DNA of 11,734 nucleotides from an uncultured Bacteroidales bacterium (GTDB lineage Bacteria > Bacteroidota > Bacteroidia > Bacteroidales > UBA932): positions 1 through 11,734 of the forward strand of contig ONFK01000024.1 in assembly GCA_900317065.1 (NCBI GenBank). Reading direction: 5' to 3'. Numbering within the stretch: the stretch's first letter is position 1; every line of letters begins with the position of its first letter. A program made the translations under genes and the position numbers. This document shows positions 1 through 5,003 of this stretch, piece by piece. The notes under the pieces were generated by a model. That model was not told the origin of the DNA. It saw only the letters and a program-made list of their open reading frames with translations, and ran no database searches.

Positions 1-147
1 CCGCTCGACGAGATCCGCCGGCTGATAGGCGACGTGGGCGACCTAGAGCGAATCCTCGCACGTGCGGCAACCGGCAAGATCCTGCCCCGCGAGATGATGC
101 AGCTGCGGAGGTCCCTGAGGCAGATGGAACCCATCAAGGCCCTCTGC
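1..147 (+). repeat. First (misplaced) copy of a duplicated mutS lever segment
   Basis: Aligns without gaps to 451-597 at an offset of exactly 450 bp (150 codons). I count 11 differences in 147 bp. Ten are synonymous third-position changes and one is Ala/Thr at 139. Identity stops abruptly after the shared CCCTCTGC at 140-147. The window edge prevents seeing how far the copy extends upstream. Confidence 0.9.
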
Positions 148-2061
148 TCTGCCGGAGCCCTCATCTACTACCTCGAACAGACGCATCACAGCGGCCTGCA
201 GAACATCTGCAGCATCTCCCGCATCGACGAAGGCAAGTTCGTGTGGATGGACCGTTTCACCATACGGAATCTGGAGATATTCGCCTCGAACGCGGGCAAG
301 GAGGGCACCAGCCTGGTGGATGTGATCGACCGCTGTTCCTCCCCCATGGGCGCGCGCCTGTTGAGGTCCTGGCTGTCGATGCCGATAATTGACCGCAACG
401 CGCTGAACGCCCGCTACGATGTGGTGCAGTTCTTCTACGACAACGACGGCCCTCTCGATGAAATCCGCCGTCTGATCGGCGACGTGGGCGACCTCGAGCG
501 CATCCTCGCACGTGCGGCAACCGGCAAGATACTGCCACGCGAGATGATGCAGCTGCGCAGGTCCCTGAGGCAGATGGAACCCATCAAGACCCTCTGCACC
601 GACACCGGCGTCGAAGCCCTGGACAAGCTGATCAGGGGGATGAAGAACTGCGGCAAACTGCTCGCCCGCATCGAGACCACAATGGCGGAGGATCCCGCCG
701 CGCAGATAGGCAAGGGCCCCGTCATCGCCCCCGGAGTGGACAAGACCCTGGACGAATACCGCGAACTGTCCACCGGCGGCAAGGATTATCTGCTGCAGAT
801 GCAGGCCCGCGAGGTGGAGCGCACGGGGATTTCTTCCCTTAAGATAGGATACAACAACGTTTTCGGCTACTACCTGGAGGTCCGCAATACCTTCAAAGAC
901 CAGGTGCCGCCCGAGTGGGTTCGCAAGCAGACTTTGGTAGGTGCCGAACGCTACATAACCGAGGAACTCAAGGAGTACGAGCAGAAGATCCTGAACGCGG
1001 AGGGCAATATCTACGAGCTCGAAAGCCGCATCTACGCCGCTCTGGTGGCCGAAGTGCAGAAGAGCATACGCGACATCAAGGCAAACTGCGATGTCGTCTC
1101 CCAACTCGACGTGCTCTCCGGATTCGCCGTGCAGGCCATAGAGCGCAGATACTGCCGTCCGGAGGTCGACTCCGGCAGCGTCCTCGACATAAAGGCCGGC
1201 CGCCATCCCGTCATCGAAACCCTGATGGCCCCGGGCGAGGAATATGTGCCGAACGACGTGCACCTCGACTCGTCCTCCACCCAGATAATGATCCTGACCG
1301 GCCCGAACATGGCAGGCAAGTCCGCCCTGCTGCGGCAGACGGCCTTGATTGTGCTGATGGCGCAGGTGGGATCGTTCGTGCCCGCCGAATCGGTGCGCAT
1401 GGGGTATTTCGACAAGATTTTCACCCGCGTCGGCGCCACCGACAACATCTCCCGCGGCGAATCCACCTTCATGGTGGAGATGCTCGAGACCTCGATGATC
1501 ATGCACAACCTGTCCGCGCGTTCCCTGGTGCTGCTCGACGAGATCGGGCGCGGCACCTCCACCTACGACGGCATGAGCATCGCCCGCGCCCTGGTGGAGT
1601 ACATCCACAAATTCGGCAAAGGCGCCAAGACACTCTTCGCAACGCACTACCACGAGCTCAACGACCTCGAAGACATTTATCCCCGCGTGAAGAACTTCCA
1701 CATCGCGGTCAAGGAGGTGGGGAAGGATGTGATTTTCCTGCGGAAACTGACCGAGGGCGGGGTGTCGCACAGCTTCGGTATCCACGTCGCGCGCCTTGCC
1801 GGAATGCCTCGCGAGATAGTGGAGAGCGCCGAGCGTACGCTGAAGGACCTCGAACGCAAGGAGAACAGCGTCAAGGCCGTTGCATCCGCGGGCGCGGTGC
1901 AGGACGACGGTTCGGTGCAGCTGAATCTCTTCCAACTGGACGACCCTACACTTTCGGCTCTGCGGGCGCGCCTCGAATCCGCCGACCTCAACAATATGAC
2001 CCCGATGCAGGCCTTCGACCTGCTCCGGACGATGAAAGAAGAGATAGGCCTCGATGCGTAG
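1..2061 (+). CDS. mutS: DNA mismatch repair protein MutS, 5'-truncated by the window edge, with an internal segment duplication
   Basis: MutS binds mismatches and small loops and starts mismatch repair through its ATPase. The frame is open from base 1, so the gene begins upstream; the GTG at 34 lies inside the coding frame and is not the start. Visible are the core/lever region, the clamp region, and the ATPase domain with Walker A GPNMAGKS (nt 1300-1323) and Walker B LLDEIGRGTS (nt 1531-1560). The family motif GVSHSFGIHVARLAGMP follows, then a normal C-terminal tail (about 686 codons visible). The mismatch-binding N-terminal domain is outside the window. Odd: codons 1-49 repeat the lever segment that recurs in its expected place at 451-597. 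In family members such as Thermus MutS this segment occurs once, after the region encoded here at 148-450. Overlaps the next gene by 8 bp, so the two are probably co-transcribed. Confidence 0.96.
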   Translation, partial: PLDEIRRLIGDVGDLERILARAATGKILPREMMQLRRSLRQMEPIKALCSAGALIYYLEQTHHSGLQNICSISRIDEGKFVWMDRFTIRNLEIFASNAGKEGTSLVDVIDRCSSPMGARLLRSWLSMPIIDRNALNARYDVVQFFYDNDGPLDEIRRLIGDVGDLERILARAATGKILPREMMQLRRSLRQMEPIKTLCTDTGVEALDKLIRGMKNCGKLLARIETTMAEDPAAQIGKGPVIAPGVDKTLDEYRELSTGGKDYLLQMQAREVERTGISSLKIGYNNVFGYYLEVRNTFKDQVPPEWVRKQTLVGAERYITEELKEYEQKILNAEGNIYELESRIYAALVAEVQKSIRDIKANCDVVSQLDVLSGFAVQAIERRYCRPEVDSGSVLDIKAGRHPVIETLMAPGEEYVPNDVHLDSSSTQIMILTGPNMAGKSALLRQTALIVLMAQVGSFVPAESVRMGYFDKIFTRVGATDNISRGESTFMVEMLETSMIMHNLSARSLVLLDEIGRGTSTYDGMSIARALVEYIHKFGKGAKTLFATHYHELNDLEDIYPRVKNFHIAVKEVGKDVIFLRKLTEGGVSHSFGIHVARLAGMPREIVESAERTLKDLERKENSVKAVASAGAVQDDGSVQLNLFQLDDPTLSALRARLESADLNNMTPMQAFDLLRTMKEEIGLDA
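451..597 (+). repeat. Second (canonical-position) copy of the duplicated mutS lever segment
   Basis: Encodes the same residues as 1-147 (including GDVGDLERILARAATGKI and REMMQLRRSLRQMEPIK) with one substitution. It continues into normal MutS sequence. This copy is in the order expected for the family, after the core region that contains MGARLLRSWLSMP. Confidence 0.9.
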
Positions 2062-3373
2062 GGTGCTCGTCATAACCTACTACTGGCCTCCGACCGGAGG
2101 CTCGGGGGTGCAGCGCTGGCTGAAGTTCGCGAAGTATCTGCCTTCGCAGGGATGGCAGCCGGTAATTTACACTCCGTCCAATCCCGAGCAACTTGCTGTA
2201 GACGAAAGCCTTCTGGCGGATATTCCTGATGAGGTTGAGGTTCTGAAGCGCCCTATCCGTGAGCCGTATGCCATCTATCACAAACTGATGGGGCGAGGCT
2301 CGGCGAAGGGGTCCGGGGTGAATCCCATCAATTCCCAGAAAAAGAGCTGGAAACAGCGGCTGATGCTGTGGATACGCAGTAACCTCTTCGTGCCGGATCC
2401 GCGTGCCGGATGGGTGCGTCCGTCGGTTAAGTTCCTGTGTTCGTATCTTGAGGAACATCCTGTGGATGTGATAGTTACCACGGGCCCGCCGCAGTCGGTG
2501 CATCTTATCGGCCGTGGGCTTCACCGGCGTCTCGGAGTGCCGTGGGTGGCGGATTTCCGTGACCCTTGGACAAAGATGTTCTTTTTCGAGAATCTGCCCC
2601 TGCTGCCGTGGGTGCGGCGCCGCCATTTCCGGCTGGAAAAATCCGTGCTGGATGAGGCTACGGCAGTCATTTCGGTGACTCCGCGCGTGCAGGCGGATTT
2701 CGCCTCCCGCACTTCTACTCCGGTGCATCTGATTACGAACGGATACGATGAATCCGATTTTGCCGCGGATTTGCCTGAGCGCACGGACGGCAAGTTCCGC
2801 GTCGTGCATACCGGGCTTTTCGCTTCCGACGGAAATCCTCTGGAACTGTGGAACGCTCTGGCCGGTCTGTGTTCCGAATCGTCGGATTTCGCGCAGCGCC
2901 TGGAGATACGTCTGGCTGGCAAGGTTGATCCCGAAATTGTCGATTCCATTGTTGAGACAGGACTTGGTGCGCAGCTGAAACTTCTTGGCTATCTGCCTCA
3001 TCCTGAGTCCGTTGCCGAGTTGAGGCAGGCGGATATCATACTGCTTCCGTTGCGTCATGGTCCCGAATATTCAAAAGTTTACCCTGGTAAAATCTTTGAG
3101 TGCATGGCGGCGGGACCATCCATTCTGGGAATCGGCCCCACCGACAGTGCAGCAGCGGAACTTCTGCGTGCTACCGGCACCGGCATAATGTTCGATTGGG
3201 ATGCAGATCCGTCTGCGTTTATCCGGGATGCCGCTGCTATGCCGTCCGCGGCGGGCAAAGGGCAAGCCTGCATTACCCGGCCGGAACAACGCCAACGCGT
3301 AGCAGCGGCATCCGACTACAGCCGCAGCGCCCTCACTGCCCGGCTCGCCGCCCTCCTGTCTGAACTATCTTAA
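2054..3373 (+). CDS. Glycosyltransferase, GT4-like (GT-B fold)
   Basis: Probably transfers a sugar from a nucleotide-sugar donor during assembly of a surface polysaccharide or glycan; acceptor and linkage cannot be read from the sequence. The 439-residue protein opens with a Rossmann-type strand and glycine-rich loop (VLVITYYWPPTGGSGVQRW, residues 4-22). It carries TTGPPQSVHLIG (142-153) and ADFRDPW (166-172), both typical of this Bacteroidota group. The donor-side motif VYPGKIFECMAAG (342-354), with the conserved Glu at 349, is present. No signal peptide is seen, so it is probably cytosolic or peripheral at the membrane. The ATG lies inside the mutS end (8-bp overlap), implying translational coupling. 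Its stop codon lies inside a detached copy of the dapD 3' end on the opposite strand (3365-3402), so the accessory block begins right at its tail. Confidence 0.88.
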   Translation: MRRVLVITYYWPPTGGSGVQRWLKFAKYLPSQGWQPVIYTPSNPEQLAVDESLLADIPDEVEVLKRPIREPYAIYHKLMGRGSAKGSGVNPINSQKKSWKQRLMLWIRSNLFVPDPRAGWVRPSVKFLCSYLEEHPVDVIVTTGPPQSVHLIGRGLHRRLGVPWVADFRDPWTKMFFFENLPLLPWVRRRHFRLEKSVLDEATAVISVTPRVQADFASRTSTPVHLITNGYDESDFAADLPERTDGKFRVVHTGLFASDGNPLELWNALAGLCSESSDFAQRLEIRLAGKVDPEIVDSIVETGLGAQLKLLGYLPHPESVAELRQADIILLPLRHGPEYSKVYPGKIFECMAAGPSILGIGPTDSAAAELLRATGTGIMFDWDADPSAFIRDAAAMPSAAGKGQACITRPEQRQRVAAASDYSRSALTARLAALLSELS

Positions 3374-3402
3374 CAACTCCTCCAGTTGCACGCTGCCGGC
3401 GG
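3365..3402 (-). repeat. Detached dapD 3'-end copy R1 (outer junction of the accessory block)
   Basis: Read on the minus strand, this encodes AGSVQLEELLR followed by TAG, exactly the C-terminus of DapD. It matches dapD 9962-9999 at 34 of 38 positions, and all four differences are synonymous. It begins one base after the higA stop codon and overlaps the last 9 bp of the convergent glycosyltransferase gene. It has no dapD 5' part, so it is a remnant, plausibly the ancestral dapD end left at an insertion junction. Confidence 0.85.
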
Positions 3403-3403
3403 G

Positions 3404-3745
3404 TTATAGCGCTGCTGCAATTGATGCCAGAGACTTGAGTTTTTCGATAAATGACTTATCCCTACGGGCGTTTTGCAGGTTATAATCCGTCTGCATACGA
3501 AGCAGTGGGACGGCGGGTATTCCCAACAAAGCCTCAATCATAAGGGCATATTCTGCTGTCAGATTCCTTTTCCCGTTGATAATCTCGTTCAGTTGGCTAG
3601 GTGGGACATCCATCTTTGCCGCAAGACTTCGCTGCGAAATGCCCCGGCTTTCCAATTCGTCACGGAGAACCAGCCCTGGATGCACTGGTTCAAAAGGGAC
3701 CAGATTATTCGCAACCATATCAGGATTTATTTTATTTATCGCCAT
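3404..3745 (-). CDS. higA: HigA-type antitoxin, XRE-family DNA-binding protein
   Basis: Likely neutralises the HigB toxin encoded just upstream and represses the operon. The 113-residue protein has a short N-terminal extension, then HPGLVLRDELESRGISQRSL (residues 22-41) and an XRE helix-turn-helix to about residue 80, including the recognition-helix segment PPSQLNEIINGKRNLT (48-63). HPGxxLxxxLexxGisQ is characteristic of the HigA family. The ATG lies 2 bp after the higB stop, giving the usual toxin-first order of higBA. The TAA stop is immediately followed, after one base, by the dapD-tail repeat R1, so the gene ends at the island boundary. A 16-bp perfect palindrome at the operon promoter (4104-4119) is a likely binding site. 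The family call is secure; activity is inferred. Confidence 0.87.
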   Translation of the reverse strand: MAINKINPDMVANNLVPFEPVHPGLVLRDELESRGISQRSLAAKMDVPPSQLNEIINGKRNLTAEYALMIEALLGIPAVPLLRMQTDYNLQNARRDKSFIEKLKSLASIAAAL

Positions 3746-3747
3746 AA

Positions 3748-4065
3748 TTAATCGTAATGGTTAGATAGTTCTGTTATATTGCAAATTGTTGCAATTGTTT
3801 CTCCTTCCTCGTACCATTCTTCAAATTCTATTCTGTATTTGTTGTTCACCCTAACCGATGAAAGCCCTTGTTTGTCCCCTTTCAATCGTTCGTAATGAAG
3901 TGATTTATAAACTATTAAACCTGAAACATCCTTCACGGAGCACATCAGTTTAATAACACGAACATACTTTGAAACGATTTCAGGTTGAAACCAGTGCTTC
4001 TTGTCATCACATTTCCCTTCTACGTACAAGGATTTCAAATATTCCTTATCAAAAACCACAAGCAT
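3748..4065 (-). CDS. higB: HigB-type (RelE superfamily) mRNA-interferase toxin
   Basis: Toxins of this family cleave mRNA at the ribosome and are held inactive by HigA. The 105-residue length is normal. The family core is visible: HYERLKGDKQG (residues 57-67), SVRVNNKYRIEFE (70-82), and the C-terminal strand ending in NHYD (102-105), where this family carries His/Tyr/Asp catalytic residues. It appears full length with no interrupting stop, so it may be active. It is first in a two-gene operon with higA 2 bp downstream. A well-formed Bacteroidota promoter lies just upstream (4080-4111), giving a short leader of roughly ten bases. Composition is AT-rich compared with mutS and dap genes. Confidence 0.87.
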   Translation of the reverse strand: MLVVFDKEYLKSLYVEGKCDDKKHWFQPEIVSKYVRVIKLMCSVKDVSGLIVYKSLHYERLKGDKQGLSSVRVNNKYRIEFEEWYEEGETIATICNITELSNHYD

Positions 4066-4079
4066 ATCTCATGCATCTG

Positions 4080-4111
4080 CAAAAATAGATAAATATTCAG
4101 ATATTCACAAA
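4080..4111 (-). promoter_or_regulatory. Promoter of higBA (Bacteroidota -33/-7 type)
   Basis: On the minus strand, TTTG (4111-4108) is followed by a 20-bp spacer and TATTTTTG (4087-4080), matching the Bacteroidota consensus TTTG-N19/21-TAnnTTTG. Start of transcription would fall about 5-10 bp before the higB ATG at 4065. Confidence 0.65.
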
Positions 4112-4119
4112 TTTGTGAA
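4104..4119. promoter_or_regulatory. 16-bp perfect palindrome, probable HigA operator
   Basis: TTCACAAATTTGTGAA reads the same on both strands and covers the -33 element of the higBA promoter, so binding there would block sigma-factor access. Autoregulation by binding an operator palindrome is standard for HigA-type antitoxins; the assignment to this protein is inference. Confidence 0.6.
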
Positions 4120-4160
4120 CACATTCTTTTTATGCAATAATACTTATTGTGGCTAAATCA

Positions 4161-4187
4161 GACACCTCTAAAACTTAAAATGTGGCG
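4161..4187. repeat. Direct repeat D, copy 1
   Basis: Matches 4920-4946 at 22 of 27 positions in the same orientation, with an identical 15-bp core AAACTTAAAATGTGG (4171-4185). It lies upstream of the higBA promoter, just as copy 2 lies upstream of the hicAB promoter. Function unknown; it could be a cassette edge or a relic of an insertion-sequence end. Together with the terminator, the hairpin and R2, it accounts for the gene-free stretch 4066-4358. Confidence 0.6.
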
Positions 4188-4223
4188 AGAATAAATCTTA
4201 TGGTCAACCATAAAGATTATTCT
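4188..4223. repeat. Imperfect inverted repeat next to D1
   Basis: Two 16-bp arms (4188-4203 and 4208-4223) pair at 13 of 16 positions around a TCAA loop; the three mismatches are together in the middle. There is no T-tract, so it is a poor terminator. It could be a recombination or protein-binding hairpin. No ORF or RNA family is recognised here. Confidence 0.45.
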
Positions 4224-4271
4224 TATGATATAAGGATTTGATCATGAATAATTTGCAATAATAAACAAAAG

Positions 4272-4292
4272 CACCCCGCGGAGGGCGGGGTG
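4272..4292 (-). terminator. Rho-independent terminator downstream of hicB and dapD-tail copy R2
   Basis: CACCCCGC and GCGGGGTG form a perfect 8-bp GC-rich stem with a 5-base loop. On the minus strand it is followed by CTTTTGTTTATT. It lies 27 bp beyond the TAG of the dapD-tail copy R2, the distance expected for a genuine dapD terminator. R2 and the terminator may therefore have been captured together. In the present layout it would end hicB transcripts. Confidence 0.8.
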
Positions 4293-4319
4293 TGGTGAAT
4301 TACGTTAAAGCTATCGTCG

Positions 4320-4357
4320 CTACCTCAGCAGATCTTCCAGCTGCACGCTGCCGGCGG
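4320..4357 (-). repeat. Detached dapD 3'-end copy R2
   Basis: Encodes AGSVQLEDLLR followed by TAG on the minus strand. It matches dapD 9962-9999 at 35 of 38 positions; the only amino-acid change is Glu to Asp. It lies one base beyond the hicB stop codon and is followed by a strong terminator. Copies R1 and R2 share a further GTTAYAGC on the antitoxin side that is absent from dapD, marking the junction between dapD-derived and island DNA at 4357/4358 (3402/3403 for R1). Confidence 0.85.
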
Positions 4358-4358
4358 G

Positions 4359-4766
4359 TTACAGCAATGTTATTTGTGAAAGCTCTGTGGCAAAACGCCT
4401 GAGAGCTGTTTCTATCTTCTGTGTGGTTCGCTTTGATGGTCTCCGAACCCCGTTTACGTAATGGCTGAGTTGCCTTTGGTTGATTCCGGTAATCCTTTGA
4501 AGTCCTGCAAGAGAGAATGCGTAAGCATAGTAGCCCAGAAAAGACGGAACATCGTACTTGAAACGAAAAGCAAGTTCAGGAAAAGGCTTTCCGCTCTTGG
4601 CATATACCCTTCTCATATCTTCCACCCCGGCAAAAAAGTCTTCTTCCGTTTCTTTGGCGGTCATCCCCTCGCCAATACACCCAAACGGACAATTATCGCT
4701 TGAAATAAAAGCTGAATACGATCCATTCTTTCCCCTTTCCAACGTAACAGTAACAATCCTTTTCAT
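4359..4766 (-). CDS. hicB: HicB-type antitoxin with C-terminal helix-turn-helix
   Basis: HicB proteins bind and inactivate HicA mRNA interferases and repress their own operon. The 135-residue protein has a HicB-like N-terminal fold (residues 1-65; begins VTVTLERGKNGSYSAF, then CPFGCIGEGMTAKETEEDF). KYDVPSFLGYYAYAFSLAGL and an HTH segment follow (about 71-125; TGINQRQLSHYVNGVRRPS). This KYD-PSF plus HTH arrangement is typical of Bacteroidota HicB. The ATG overlaps the stop of the upstream hicA remnant as ATGA, as in intact hicAB operons. Since the toxin is truncated, this is an orphan antitoxin that may persist as an autorepressor or cross-neutralise another HicA. Its TAA stop abuts the dapD-tail copy R2 after one base. 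Confidence 0.83.
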   Translation of the reverse strand: MKRIVTVTLERGKNGSYSAFISSDNCPFGCIGEGMTAKETEEDFFAGVEDMRRVYAKSGKPFPELAFRFKYDVPSFLGYYAYAFSLAGLQRITGINQRQLSHYVNGVRRPSKRTTQKIETALRRFATELSQITLL

Positions 4767-4849
4767 TTTATGCCAGCGTCTTTTAAAATGTTAAACAATG
4801 TCTTTCTTTTTACTTCTCTCAGTCTCTTTTCCAATTCATTGTACTTCAT
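4763..4849 (-). pseudogene. hicA: Internally deleted hicA toxin remnant (28 codons)
   Basis: A 28-codon frame directly upstream of hicB begins MKYNELEKRLREV and ends KTLFNILKDAGIK, then TGA overlapping the hicB ATG. These two halves match the start and end of HicA-family toxins (start MKxxELxKLL, end xxGTLxSILKxAGI). The middle of the normal ~60-80-residue protein, which carries the catalytic histidine, is missing, and the deletion keeps the frame. It cannot be an active RNase. The frame may survive because it couples translation to hicB. The -7 promoter element ends 2 bp before the ATG, so any message would be nearly leaderless or start inside the frame. Being so short, it is easily missed in annotation. 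Confidence 0.72.
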
Positions 4850-4851
4850 CG

Positions 4852-4882
4852 CAAAGATAGTAGTTTTAATATCAAATCCAAA
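4852..4882 (-). promoter_or_regulatory. Promoter of the hicA-remnant/hicB operon
   Basis: On the minus strand, TTTG (4882-4879) is followed by a 19-bp spacer and TATCTTTG (4859-4852), a full match to the Bacteroidota consensus. An inverted repeat TAGTTTT/AAAACTA (4861-4867 and 4880-4886) covers the spacer and the -33 element and could be the HicB operator. Confidence 0.6.
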
Positions 4883-4919
4883 ACTAATTTTTGCTAAAGT
4901 ATTGCTTTCCGAATAAAAC

Positions 4920-4946
4920 GAACCCCCTGAAACTTAAAATGTGGTG
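4920..4946. repeat. Direct repeat D, copy 2
   Basis: Partner of 4161-4187 (22 of 27 positions, identical 15-bp core at 4930-4944). It lies between the divergent hicAB and lipoprotein-operon promoters, about 70 bp upstream of the hicA-remnant start. This mirrors the placement of D1 upstream of higBA. Confidence 0.6.
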
Positions 4947-4955
4947 GAATGATTG

Positions 4956-4986
4956 TTTGAGTATATTGAATAAAAGAGTATATTTG
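4956..4986 (+). promoter_or_regulatory. Promoter of the three-gene lipoprotein operon
   Basis: TTTG (4956-4959), a 19-bp spacer and TATATTTG (4979-4986) match the Bacteroidota -33/-7 consensus exactly. Transcription would start around 4991-4993, leaving a leader of about 12 bases before the ATG at 5004. This rules out the in-frame GTG at 4986, which lies inside the -7 element. Confidence 0.7.
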
Positions 4987-5003
4987 TGCATAACAGTGTA
5001 GTT

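Noticed and set aside
34..36. GTG as a mutS start codon
   Set aside because: The frame is open to base 1 and the codons before it encode residues present in the second repeat copy, so it is internal.
43..2073. A 676-codon open frame on the minus strand opposite mutS
   Set aside because: It mirrors the mutS codon phase in GC-rich DNA, has low-complexity His/Val/Gly/Leu-rich content and no family motifs; mutS on the + strand is certain.
915..2075. A 386-codon + strand frame inside mutS
   Set aside because: Arg/Pro-rich out-of-frame shadow over the MutS ATPase domain.
1988..3058. A 356-codon minus-strand frame opposite the glycosyltransferase
   Set aside because: No recognisable domain; it is antisense to a well-supported GT gene.
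4066..4358. CRISPR array or tRNA gene in the intergenic stretch
   Set aside because: No regularly spaced repeats and no cloverleaf-like sequence; the stretch holds the promoter, D1, a hairpin, a terminator and the dapD tail.
4161..4946. An insertion sequence bounded by the D repeats
   Set aside because: The repeats are direct, not inverted, no transposase or target-site duplication is seen, and the DNA between them holds hicB and a dapD tail.
4986..5003. GTG start for the Fn3 lipoprotein, 6 codons upstream
   Set aside because: It lies within the predicted -7 promoter element and would be upstream of transcription start; ATG at 5004 begins a clean lipoprotein signal.
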